Position numbers and translations under genes: made by a program | Notes under the pieces: model-generated | The model's database searches: none | Told to the model about the DNA's origin: nothing | Seen by the model: only the letters and a program-made list of their open reading frames with translations | Part shown: piece by piece, positions 49,926 through 57,529 of the stretch | Numbering within the stretch: position 1 is the first letter of the stretch | Layout: each line of letters starts with the position of its first letter | Source of the DNA: Terriglobales bacterium | GTDB taxonomy: Bacteria > Acidobacteriota > Terriglobia > Terriglobales > Acidobacteriaceae | Assembly: GCA_035487355.1 (NCBI GenBank) | Contig: DATHMF010000085.1 | Span: forward strand, 62,001 to 126,000 | Length of the DNA: 64,000 nt | Direction: 5' to 3'

Positions 49926-52079
49926 TCAAACATACTTCCTGGGATCTATGCCCAGCTTTTTCATACGGGAAAGGAGGGTTGTACGATTGATGCCCATGCG
50001 GGTGGCAGCTCCGTCAGCCCCGCCTACACGCCCTTTGGCTTCGGTAAGTGCGCGCACAATCTCTTCACGTTGTTTTTGGGCATGCTCGTCAACAACATTT
50101 TTCTTCGCATTCAGGGATTCGAGCGTCTCTCGCACAATCTGTGCGATGTCTTCTTTGCCTGGCTGGGCAGCTGCTTGTGTCGCTGGTTCGTCCACCCCCG
50201 CCTTGCGCAGCTCCGCGAGCGGCGCGTCGAGCGCCTTGCCGCGTGTCAGAATCACGGCGCGCTCAATGAAATTCTCGAGTTCACGGATGTTCCCCGGCCA
50301 CTCCCATGTCGTCAGTCCCTTCATGACAGACGCGGGAATTGCTTCAATATTCTTTTGCATCTGCTTGGCAAACTTTCGAACGAAATAACTCACCAGCACA
50401 GCAATATCTTCCTTACGGTCGCGCAGCGGCGGAATGCGGATCGGAAATACGTTCAACCGATAGTACAGATCGCTGCGAAACTCACGGGCCGCAATCATTC
50501 TTTCTAGATCCCGATTGGTGGCCGCTACGAGCCGAACGTTCACCTTTCGGGTATGCGTGCTGCCCAGCCTTTCAAATTCCCGCTCCTGCAGGGCGCGGAG
50601 CAGTTTCGGCTGGATCTCAAGGGGAATGTCGCCCACTTCGTCCAAAAATAACGTTCCTTGATCAGCGAGTTCCAACCGTCCGATCTTCTGGCTGATGGCC
50701 CCCGTGAACGCCCCCTTCTCGTGCCCAAACAGCTCGCTCTCAAGCAGCCCTGTAGGGATTGCGGCGCAGTTCAGCTTCACAAAAGTGCGGTCCTTGCGGC
50801 CGCTATGGTCATGAATAGCACGCGCAATGAGCTCCTTTCCCGTTCCGGTCTCGCCGAGGAGTAAGACCGTGGAGTTGCTGGTCGCAACCGTATTGACCAG
50901 TTCCAGCACATGTTTTAATGCTGCGCTTTCGCCAATGATCTGCTCAAAACCCATCTCGCTGCGAATTTCCTCTTCCAGGTAGAGCTTCTCCTGGGCGAAC
51001 TTGTCTTTCAATGCGGAAATCTCCCGATACGCCAACGCATTTTCAATGGCAATGGCTATCTGGCCGGCGGCCTGGTTAAGAAATTCGACATCTTCCTGTG
51101 TAAAGGGATCCTGTGTTATGCGCGAGATCGACAAGACTCCCAGAGCTCGACCGCGGTTTGCAAGCGGAATAAGACAGCTAGTCTTAAGGCCTTCAGCGAC
51201 AGCTATTGGGTGTCTCTCCCTGCTGAAGTCATGTTCATCGGCCGCGTTGTCGATCACAGGTTGCAACGTATCAAAAGCCTGTCTTACAGCGTGGCTTGGC
51301 GAGATGAGAAGGTCTTCCTTGACAAGTCCCTTGCCGTGCGGGAAATCGAGCGCATACACCCGAACTTTGTCTGATTCCTGATCGGGCAGCGAAATCACTA
51401 CCGCGTCACACTGCATGACCTCGCGAATGTTGGCGGCAGTCGCACGCAGCACATCACGCAGCTCCAGGTTCGAAGTGATTCGCCTCGACAAATTCAGGAG
51501 CAACTGGAGCCGATGATTTTGACGTTGTAGTTCTGCCTGTGCTCTCTGTGCCCGTCTAAGATTAAGACAGTCATCGATGGCGAACGCGACCACGCGGGCA
51601 ATAAGTCGCAGGAAGCTGATGTCTTCCCCGGTGTATGAGGTCACTCTGTCACAAGTGATCCCAAACGTACCCAGCCGACGATGCGGCGTCGTCAGCGGTA
51701 CGCAAATTGCCGAGCCCTGCGTGATGCCTATATTCGTCGCCCACTCCTTAAGTTGGGAAAAGCGTTGCTCGATATTCCAGTCGGGAATGTAGAGCAGGTT
51801 CTGACTCTCGAACGTTTCCCCGGTTGGCAGCTCTTCGATGGGCAGGCTGGGCATAGGCAATGGGCCTTTGCCCCATGCCAACGATTCTATTTCCTTAGAG
51901 TGCTCCTTCAATACCACGAGGTACAGGTGATCGAAGTTCAGGAACTCACTCAGACCCTCAGCAAGAGTGTTTGCCAACTCTTCCGGATCACGACACGCAG
52001 ATAGGGTCTCGCTGATGCGCAGCACTGCTTCGTAGTGCTGCGGGCTGGTTCCCGCCGGGATGTACGTATCTGTGCTCAT
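49926..52079 (-). CDS. Sigma54-dependent activator with two GAF domains
   Basis: 717 residues. Two GAF domains (about 20-170 and 195-350; LNFDHLYLVVLKEHSKEIES and IREVMQCDAVVISLPDQESD) precede an AAA+ domain with Walker A GETGTGKE, the sigma54-contacting GAFTGA loop (GHEKGAFTGAIS), Walker B TLFLDEVGDI and NIRELENFIERAVILTRG. A Fis-type helix-turn-helix ends the protein (GGADGAATRMGINRTTLLSR). It resembles FhlA-like activators: a small-molecule or redox signal binds GAF and the AAA+ ring opens sigma54 promoters. Five sigma54-type promoters flank this gene within 5 kb, so it probably drives its neighbours. Confidence 0.93.
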   Translation of the reverse strand: MSTDTYIPAGTSPQHYEAVLRISETLSACRDPEELANTLAEGLSEFLNFDHLYLVVLKEHSKEIESLAWGKGPLPMPSLPIEELPTGETFESQNLLYIPDWNIEQRFSQLKEWATNIGITQGSAICVPLTTPHRRLGTFGITCDRVTSYTGEDISFLRLIARVVAFAIDDCLNLRRAQRAQAELQRQNHRLQLLLNLSRRITSNLELRDVLRATAANIREVMQCDAVVISLPDQESDKVRVYALDFPHGKGLVKEDLLISPSHAVRQAFDTLQPVIDNAADEHDFSRERHPIAVAEGLKTSCLIPLANRGRALGVLSISRITQDPFTQEDVEFLNQAAGQIAIAIENALAYREISALKDKFAQEKLYLEEEIRSEMGFEQIIGESAALKHVLELVNTVATSNSTVLLLGETGTGKELIARAIHDHSGRKDRTFVKLNCAAIPTGLLESELFGHEKGAFTGAISQKIGRLELADQGTLFLDEVGDIPLEIQPKLLRALQEREFERLGSTHTRKVNVRLVAATNRDLERMIAAREFRSDLYYRLNVFPIRIPPLRDRKEDIAVLVSYFVRKFAKQMQKNIEAIPASVMKGLTTWEWPGNIRELENFIERAVILTRGKALDAPLAELRKAGVDEPATQAAAQPGKEDIAQIVRETLESLNAKKNVVDEHAQKQREEIVRALTEAKGRVGGADGAATRMGINRTTLLSRMKKLGIDPRKYV

Positions 52080-52218
52080 ATCTTATATGGAGAGCTGGCC
52101 CAGATTCCGCCGCCAGTATATCCCAGCTAGAGATGATGTTTCAGCGTGTCCTGGGTCGCCGCTTTTTACTTCTTTCAAGGCCTGCGGGACGTCTCTCTCA
52201 TCCGCGGCCGCGTGCCTC

Positions 52219-52530
52219 CTAAGCGAACGCAGGCTCATCTAAATGGACCTCGGGTGCAAATTGCGCTGAGGCCAACTGGAGATACGCCCTGCGCAAGTGC
52301 GCACGAAACTCCGTCTCGGTCATCTCCAGCAGCAAAGCCGATTCTTCGATCTTGTAGCCAAGCACATGATGCAAAAGGAAAGCATTTCGGGAGACTGAAT
52401 CAAGCGAAAGAATTGGGTTGCTGCTCATGTCCCCGTCCTCGTCCAAGGCGAGCAACCATGCGGAATACGTGAGGCACTCGAGTTCGGCCTCGACGCTCGT
52501 CATTGTGGGTTGGACTGATACTTGAGTCAT
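52219..52530 (-). CDS. Tiny sigma region-4-like protein
   Basis: ATG 52530 follows AGGAGG; about 103 residues. LDSVSRNAFLLHHVLGYKIE and ESALLLEMTETEFRAHLRRA fit the region-4 helix-turn-helix of ECF sigma factors (LPxxxRxAFLLxxxxGxxxxEIA). There is no region 2 at all. It is a second sigma-like fragment beside the sigma54 activator and has a sigma54-type promoter 30 bases upstream. A regulator binding DNA, core polymerase or an anti-sigma factor is plausible; function is not known to me. Confidence 0.72.
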   Translation of the reverse strand: MTQVSVQPTMTSVEAELECLTYSAWLLALDEDGDMSSNPILSLDSVSRNAFLLHHVLGYKIEESALLLEMTETEFRAHLRRAYLQLASAQFAPEVHLDEPAFA

Positions 52531-52560
52531 AGTCACTGTCCTCCTGTTCCACATTCATAA

Positions 52561-52576
52561 GCACACGAAGTGCCAG
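52561..52576 (-). promoter_or_regulatory. Sigma54 promoter of tiny sigma-like gene
   Basis: Minus strand CTGGCACTTCGTGTGC: TGGCAC is intact, GG-N10-GC spacing is exact, GTGC replaces TTGC. It ends about 30 bases before ATG 52530. Confidence 0.65.
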
Positions 52577-52861
52577 ATTCCATCCGAGCCCAGACGACGA
52601 TCTTTCGTGCGATTTCTTTCTGTTTCGACTCTGGTCCGAAGTATCGAATTGCTTACGTATATTCAACTTAGACGCGGATCGTACCCGGGCATTTTCGAGC
52701 CCTCCCTCTGAACGTCTTTGGCGAAATCTGCCCTTCTTATCAGGAAGGGCAGCCGGCGATGTCGGCGGCGGTTTCGACACTTTCGGCTTTTCAACACTGC
52801 TCGCCCCGGTAGCTGCCCTTCCGGCCGCCTGTATCTCCACGCACTTACCAACAGCCTCAAT

Positions 52862-52877
52862 TTGGCATCGGAGTTGC
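52862..52877 (+). promoter_or_regulatory. Sigma54 promoter facing small Cys-pair ORF
   Basis: Plus strand TTGGCATCGGAGTTGC: TTGGCA and TTGC are both intact with exact spacing. It lies about 110 bases before the GTG at 52987. The rest of 52577-52980 holds no gene that I can support. Confidence 0.65.
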
Positions 52878-52986
52878 CTTTGTGTGAGGTGGGAACACGA
52901 TCGACAAGAGTGCCGAACCTGAGACGACGAGCATTTTTGCTTGCGCGCTCGCCGCCGAATATCAGTTCTCACTGAGGGATGAGTTT

Positions 52987-53181
52987 GTGGGCAAAGAAGA
53001 AAACAGATGCGAGCTGTGCAAGAAGGCGCCCCGCCGGAAGCCAGAATCGCTTTTGTGCAATGACTGCGCAGAGGCCGTTGGTCGCGTCATGTCTTGCGAA
53101 AGTTATGAAGCAAATTATTGTCGAGACCGTCAGGTACAACTCACACAAGTGCGACTGCTGGTGAACGCAGCGAAGGCCTGA
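52987..53181 (+). CDS. Small Cys-pair protein, possible zinc ribbon
   Basis: GTG start at 52987, 64 residues. CELC near residue 8 and CNDC near residue 24 form two CxxC knuckles 12 residues apart, the spacing of small zinc ribbons; two further Cys follow (MSCESYEANYC). It has a sigma54-type promoter upstream on the same strand, which supports a real gene. An overlapping frame from ATG 52979 shows no motif. Partner and function unknown. Confidence 0.5.
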   Translation: MGKEENRCELCKKAPRRKPESLLCNDCAEAVGRVMSCESYEANYCRDRQVQLTQVRLLVNAAKA

Positions 53182-53248
53182 AGTTCACGTTTCTTCATTT
53201 ATCTCGAGCGAATCGCTAGAGCATGTTTCATAAATATGTTTGTGTCAG

Positions 53249-53320
53249 GGCACGGATTTATCCGTGCCGCAAGAGGTCAATAAAGTCACGGGCTTTAGCC
53301 TCTGAGGCGATTTCTCCCGG
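53249..53320. repeat. REP-like intergenic element
   Basis: Hairpin GGCACGGATTTATCCGTGCC (9-bp stem, TT loop; 53249-53268). About 35 bases further on lies GGGCTTTAGCCTCTGAGGC with a second small stem. The pair of a GGCACGGAT hairpin and a GGCTAAAGCC-like unit is familiar to me from intergenic repeats in acidobacterial genomes. Open frames across it are chance. Confidence 0.6.
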
Positions 53321-53436
53321 GACAAAAGGAAAGAACGCGGCAACCGAGCAATGCCAGCAGCGTGAATCATCGTATTTAAAAAAAAACATAACAGCCTGCA
53401 GTGAGCGTTCGATGATAGGGGCAAGACCTGAATACC

Positions 53437-53652
53437 TCATAAATATTCTTGCAGCGTCAACCAGATAATTAAGCCACAAACGGTATACAGGCCTCCAACC
53501 AATGACCAGCAAACCAATACAAGGGCCTTCTCATTCCCCTGACTTTCGTCATAACTGAAGATCAGGAACGCCTGCTCATTGTCAGTCATCCCGATACTTA
53601 TGCCTCTTAGCCTTGTCAGTTCAGAGACATCGGCTTGTGGTTCTTTGATCAT
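53437..53652 (-). CDS. Small membrane protein, unknown
   Basis: 71 residues; ATG 53652 after GGAG. A polar N-terminal half (MIKEPQADVSELTRLRGISI) is followed by one hydrophobic helix (LVLVCWSLVGGLYTVCGLII) near the end. It follows the Spy-like gene by 43 bases in the same direction, so may be co-transcribed. No family recognised. Confidence 0.5.
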   Translation of the reverse strand: MIKEPQADVSELTRLRGISIGMTDNEQAFLIFSYDESQGNEKALVLVCWSLVGGLYTVCGLIIWLTLQEYL

Positions 53653-53695
53653 ATTGGCTCCAGTGGTTCGGATTCCAGGAAAACGGCAAAAATGA

Positions 53696-54190
53696 TTATC
53701 GTCCTACGAACCATTGCTGAATCACGTCTGCAATGTGTTGTCCGATGTCGTCAAGTCTTTCGCGTTGTGCATCTGTGAGAATTTTGTAAATATCCCGCTG
53801 CAGGCGCAAATTAGCGTCAACTAATCGTTCCAGGATGTGTGATTGCTCAACATCAAGTCGCCGAATATGACGATTGATATTGGTGGACTGCTTTGTATGG
53901 GTGGCAGTCGTCAGCGCTTCTCGATTGTGCGAAAGCTGTTGGAGCAGCGGCTGTGTTTGTCGCTGCTCCTCTGCAATACGGGCTTCGATGGTAGCTATTT
54001 GTACGGGTGTCAGCTCAAGGTATTTGGCGAGTGACTCCGGAATCTTCGGAGAAGAGCCGGGCGGTGCCACAACGAGCGTATCTTCTGATCCTTGGTCACT
54101 ACGATTAGGATTCGAATCGTCTGCCTGCGCCAAGGCAAGGGTCGTCATTGTGACGACGACTAGCATTGGAATTAACCACGGGATTTTCAT
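53696..54190 (-). CDS. Spy/CpxP-like periplasmic protein
   Basis: A signal peptide (IPMLVVVTMTTLALAQA) is followed by a mostly helical domain with two LTxxQ motifs, LELTPVQIATIEAR and KILTDAQRERLDDI, the hallmark of Spy/CpxP/ZraP proteins. These bind unfolded proteins or metals in the periplasm and are often induced by envelope stress. ZraP is itself sigma54-controlled in enterobacteria; here too a sigma54-type promoter lies upstream (54283-54298). This suggests an envelope-stress role for the whole island. Confidence 0.8.
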   Translation of the reverse strand: MKIPWLIPMLVVVTMTTLALAQADDSNPNRSDQGSEDTLVVAPPGSSPKIPESLAKYLELTPVQIATIEARIAEEQRQTQPLLQQLSHNREALTTATHTKQSTNINRHIRRLDVEQSHILERLVDANLRLQRDIYKILTDAQRERLDDIGQHIADVIQQWFVGR

Positions 54191-54282
54191 GTTGGCCGCT
54201 CCTTGCTGTTTAAGAGAGCCATCAGAATCGTTCCTTTCCAGCCTGTCTCAAACGATCGGATGCCTTCCGTCTAGCAGTGAAT

Positions 54283-54298
54283 GCAAATGAGCAGCCAA
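54283..54298 (-). promoter_or_regulatory. Sigma54 promoter of Spy-like gene
   Basis: Minus strand TTGGCTGCTCATTTGC, exact GG-N10-GC spacing, TTGC intact, one change (A to T) in TTGGCA. About 90 bases before the start at 54190. Confidence 0.65.
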
Positions 54299-54503
54299 AA
54301 GGCAAAAGGAAAACACGTGTTTCTAATCGCCTGAAAATAGGCAAGTATTTGCAACAAAGTGTTGGTGGGAGCGGTTGCAGCGCTGTCTGTTGGGCCTGAT
54401 CTGTTGAAGCTGCCATCCGACAGTTCCAACAGTCATCATGCATACGCCCCACTATCCGGGCCTTCCCCGATTTAGTTTCATCGAGTTTGGCAAGAAATGG
54501 GAT

Positions 54504-54519
54504 TTGGCATTGCACTTGC
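54504..54519 (+). promoter_or_regulatory. Sigma54 promoter of secreted-protein gene
   Basis: Plus strand TTGGCATTGCACTTGC: both boxes intact, exact spacing. It lies 72 bases before ATG 54592 and diverges from the Spy-like promoter. Confidence 0.7.
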
Positions 54520-54591
54520 CCTGTATTGGGTGGGGTTTGCCAGAAACGCGAGCTACTTCGAAAACCCCACTGAAAACTTGAGGAGGATAAC

Positions 54592-55065
54592 ATGATCCAA
54601 TCGTTTCGTTCTTGGCCGCTTCGTAGTGCGCGGGCATCATCGTTTCTGATGCTCGCTCTGGCGCTGTCGTTTTCCGAGCGGGTCTTCGCCCAAAGATATG
54701 TGGCAGCCCATGTCGCTATTCCTTTTGCTTTCGATGTACGGGGAGAAGCGTTTGCGGCTGGGGACTACGTCGTAGATTTTCCGGCTCCGTCTTTTATTTT
54801 CATCCGCAGCAAAGATGGCAGGCATTTCACAGAGGTGCCGACGGTTCCCTATGGTGAGCCGGTGAAGAAAGCGGACGCAAGGCTTGTCTTTGTGAAACGG
54901 AACGGAAAATATGTCTTGCATGCACTCTACGGCGTCCTGGGCAAACGCATAGTGACTCCTGAGCTGGCAGAGCAGTCTGTCACTGACAAGGATATAAAAG
55001 AGGTTCCGCTCAACCTTGAACCGAGCAGCTCGGCTGAATCGATTCGAGTCCCGCAAGCTCCGTAG
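54592..55065 (+). CDS. Secreted protein of a conserved acidobacterial family
   Basis: ATG 54592 follows GAGGAGG. A signal peptide (FLMLALALSFSERVFAQ) precedes a compact beta-rich domain: VAIPFAFDVRGEAFAAGDYV, then FIFIRSKDGRHF and RLVFVKRNGKYVLHALYG. The IPFxFxVxxxxFxAGxYxV pattern is common in Acidobacteria exported proteins of unknown function. It has the best sigma54-type promoter in the window. The gene at 55141 follows closely and may share the transcript. Confidence 0.78.
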   Translation: MIQSFRSWPLRSARASSFLMLALALSFSERVFAQRYVAAHVAIPFAFDVRGEAFAAGDYVVDFPAPSFIFIRSKDGRHFTEVPTVPYGEPVKKADARLVFVKRNGKYVLHALYGVLGKRIVTPELAEQSVTDKDIKEVPLNLEPSSSAESIRVPQAP

Positions 55066-55140
55066 AGAGATCAAGACGGGAGTGTAATGAAAGTTCCCGA
55101 GTACACAACGATGCTTCTACAGTTCGGAGGATGGATTTCG

Positions 55141-55806
55141 ATGAACAGTGAATCTAAAGCGTGGTGGTTGGCTTTTGCACTGATCCTCTATTTTTCACGA
55201 AGTGCTCTGGCGCAAGAGAACGTGCAGAACGAGACGTTCGTCATCAATGGCGATCGGGGAGAAGCAAAGATTCTGCAGCTAGAGGGTCACAAGTACATTG
55301 ACGTTGAGGATCTTGCGCGCATCACGAACGGATCGCTAAGTTTTCAAGAGAATCGGCTGATTTTGACATTGCCCGTATCCAGCGATAGCTCTGCTGCAGA
55401 GCCAAGATTTTCACGACATTTCATGCGCGCGGGCATCGAAGCGACAACCTCGATGAGAGAGTGGGCAAGCACACTCGCGCTCTTGATTCGGAACGGATAT
55501 CCGGTGGGGAACGAGATACTTTCCTACCGCGAGAGAGCGCGTGACCGCCTCATCCTAGCCGCTGCAGAAGTTTCAACTCCGTCAGACCGAAGCGGCCTGC
55601 AATTGCTCTCGAACGAGTTCCAGAACTTAAGTACTTGGAACAACGATCTTGTTAATGCCCAGAATTCCGCGTCTGCCGGGGAGTACGTGATGAGCGATGA
55701 CGCGCTCAACAAGGATTCTATGTTTCAGAAGATCTCGCAATGCGGCGAATTTCTGGGTCCGATGCTGGCTAGTGGCAACCTCGAAGACAATCCAGCGTGT
55801 CATTAG
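55141..55806 (+). CDS. Secreted protein with copper-amine-oxidase-N-like domain
   Basis: The start is taken at ATG 55141, after GGAGG, giving a signal peptide (WWLAFALILYFSRSALAQE). An earlier ATG at 55087 is possible. Residues 40-80 (AKILQLEGHKYIDVEDLARI, NGSLSFQENRLILTL) resemble the amine-oxidase N-terminal-like fold seen in many secreted proteins. The rest is helical (MREWASTLALLIRNGYPVGN). It ends with two Cys. Function unknown; likely read from the 54504 promoter with the gene before it. Confidence 0.7.
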   Translation: MNSESKAWWLAFALILYFSRSALAQENVQNETFVINGDRGEAKILQLEGHKYIDVEDLARITNGSLSFQENRLILTLPVSSDSSAAEPRFSRHFMRAGIEATTSMREWASTLALLIRNGYPVGNEILSYRERARDRLILAAAEVSTPSDRSGLQLLSNEFQNLSTWNNDLVNAQNSASAGEYVMSDDALNKDSMFQKISQCGEFLGPMLASGNLEDNPACH

Positions 55807-55861
55807 TGTCGATGGGACTATCCGCAAAGTAGCCGAGAAACCAGTTCGACCACTCTATCTC

Positions 55862-56095
55862 TCAACTGCCGCTGCTCCTGTTTGGCACCGCGTTACGGGT
55901 GATTGTATGCTCGAGGGCAGCAGGCGCCATCTCCGGGCGCACGCTTACATCACGCTGCGCCTGGCGGATACTCTCGACTTCATTGACCAGAGCACGCGCA
56001 TAGAACTCTTGGGATGGAGCTTTTTCACTGATCCGCTCAATAATTTCACCACGGCGGTCAACGACTTGGCCTTCCCGAATCCGTCGCCGTGACAC
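55862..56095 (-). CDS. Small hypothetical protein
   Basis: GTG start at 56095 preceded by GAAGGT; 77 residues, basic, no membrane segment (VVDRRGEIIERISEKAPSQE, YARALVNEVESIRQAQRDV). Codon third positions look like those of real genes. The overlapping plus-strand frame has no site and no motif. It lies downstream of the AsmA-like gene in the same direction, 58 bases on, so it may be the last gene of that operon. Confidence 0.45.
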   Translation of the reverse strand: MSRRRIREGQVVDRRGEIIERISEKAPSQEFYARALVNEVESIRQAQRDVSVRPEMAPAALEHTITRNAVPNRSSGS

Positions 56096-56153
56096 CAGTA
56101 ACCTTCAATGGATATATAACGGACTTCAGGAATTCAGACACTACCATCTTCCC

Positions 56154-57524
56154 TCAGCGATGGTTCCGTGCATCGTCTACGTCTTTATCACCCTTCCCTT
56201 TAGAAAATACCGGGTTCTCGATCGTTCCGCTGATGCGAAAGGGGAACTCCAACTTACCGTCTTTTAATGTGGCACCACCGAACAGCCGGGCGAAGGTGTT
56301 GGTGAAGAAGCCCTCTTTGGTGGTGATCTCCGCCAAGCCCTGATAGTTCAGCGTGTCCGAGCCTGACAGGCTTACACTGCCCGAGCCGTCAACATCGACT
56401 CCATATCCGTCAATATCGATAACGCGGCTCGAAATCCTCTGATTGTCCAGCTCCAGATCAGTTGAGATCAAGGAAAATGAAGAAGGCTCGTTTTTGGCCG
56501 GCCCGAGATCGTTGAAGTGCGCCAGCTTCATCAAATTCGCGTTGAGCGCAAGACCCGGCACCTCGCCGTTGCGCACCGTCACGCGTCCAGTTCCGTGGAT
56601 TCCCGCCAGCGGACGGAGCGTGTGCTCGATTTCTCCCGCTAGCTTTAGGTCTCCTTCCATCTGCCCGGTCATCTTTCCGCCGGCATGGGGGAAGGCTGCA
56701 AGAAGAAGACGGGTCAAATTCATTCCACTCAATCTCGCATCGCTCTTAAAGGCTGCGTTCTTTCCCGACAAGTCAAAGGAGAGGTCACCTGTGGCACTTC
56801 CTCCATAGACCTCCGCTTTGATATCCGTGAAAACAACGCGCCTGGCCTGCAAGCGCAATTTAGAATCCAGATTTTGTGCCTCGACCGAGCCGAAACGCAG
56901 AAGGGCCGCCTTCAGGCTGCCCTGAACAACAACGGTAGAGACCGCACTAATGAAGGCGTTGAAATCCACCTGGGCCAGCGTGGCTGCCACGTTGTGGGCC
57001 TCAAGAACAACAGGTCCAGGCTTGTCGGATGGGTCAATAAGACTCGAAGCAAACAACTGGCCTCCGGTAATCTCTACTCGGGAAATTACTCCAAGCCCGA
57101 AGATCGGAGCCTGTTTCCGAGAAGCTTTAGAAGGCGGATTTTCAAAGTTCCATAGGCCGTCAGGGTCTGAGATCACATTGATGATTGGATCGTGCAACAC
57201 CACTGACTTGATTACAATCTGCCGGTGCAGCAGTGCCGCGGCATCGATCGCGGCGTCCACTCTAGACGCCTTAAGAAAATAGCCGGAAGGAAAAGGCTTG
57301 GGGTTTCTACAGCCAAAGTTGTCAAGGCGGATTGACAGAGGAAACCAATTTATTCCGAGATGCCCAAGCTCGATCTGCTTCCCAGTTTTTCCCTCCAGGT
57401 ACGAAATAACCTCTGGCCGGTAGCGATCTGGGTTGGCCATAACGGATAGGAGCAAGGCCGCCGGAATAATCGCAGCGGCAACAATCACGGTCACGACGAT
57501 AATGGTCTTCCGGCGGATGGTCAT
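56154..57524 (-). CDS. AsmA-family protein
   Basis: The start is ATG 57524 with AGGT upstream. One N-terminal membrane helix (IIVVTVIVAAAIIPAALLLS) is followed by the AsmA start pattern (YLEGKTGKQIELGHLGINWF) and long beta-rich repeats. The C-terminal AsmA-2-like part (YQGLAEITTKEGFFTNTFAR, LEFPFRISGTIENPVF) is clear. AsmA-like proteins are thought to move or organise phospholipids between the membranes. It lies directly after the glucan synthase gene, with no more than a few bases between stop and start, so the two are translated together. A role in envelope assembly fits both. Confidence 0.85.
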   Translation of the reverse strand: MTIRRKTIIVVTVIVAAAIIPAALLLSVMANPDRYRPEVISYLEGKTGKQIELGHLGINWFPLSIRLDNFGCRNPKPFPSGYFLKASRVDAAIDAAALLHRQIVIKSVVLHDPIINVISDPDGLWNFENPPSKASRKQAPIFGLGVISRVEITGGQLFASSLIDPSDKPGPVVLEAHNVAATLAQVDFNAFISAVSTVVVQGSLKAALLRFGSVEAQNLDSKLRLQARRVVFTDIKAEVYGGSATGDLSFDLSGKNAAFKSDARLSGMNLTRLLLAAFPHAGGKMTGQMEGDLKLAGEIEHTLRPLAGIHGTGRVTVRNGEVPGLALNANLMKLAHFNDLGPAKNEPSSFSLISTDLELDNQRISSRVIDIDGYGVDVDGSGSVSLSGSDTLNYQGLAEITTKEGFFTNTFARLFGGATLKDGKLEFPFRISGTIENPVFSKGKGDKDVDDARNHR

Positions 57525-57529
57525 AAATA

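Noticed and set aside
52400..52972. A 190-codon minus-strand frame over the tiny sigma-like gene
   Set aside because: It is Arg/Ser rich with no motif and crosses two sigma54-type promoters.
53258..53512. An 84-codon minus-strand frame
   Set aside because: Its second half lies over the REP-like hairpin element, and it overlaps the better-supported small membrane protein.
55697..56092. A 131-codon plus-strand frame
   Set aside because: It starts inside the preceding gene without a ribosome site; the opposite GTG frame at 55862-56095 has one.
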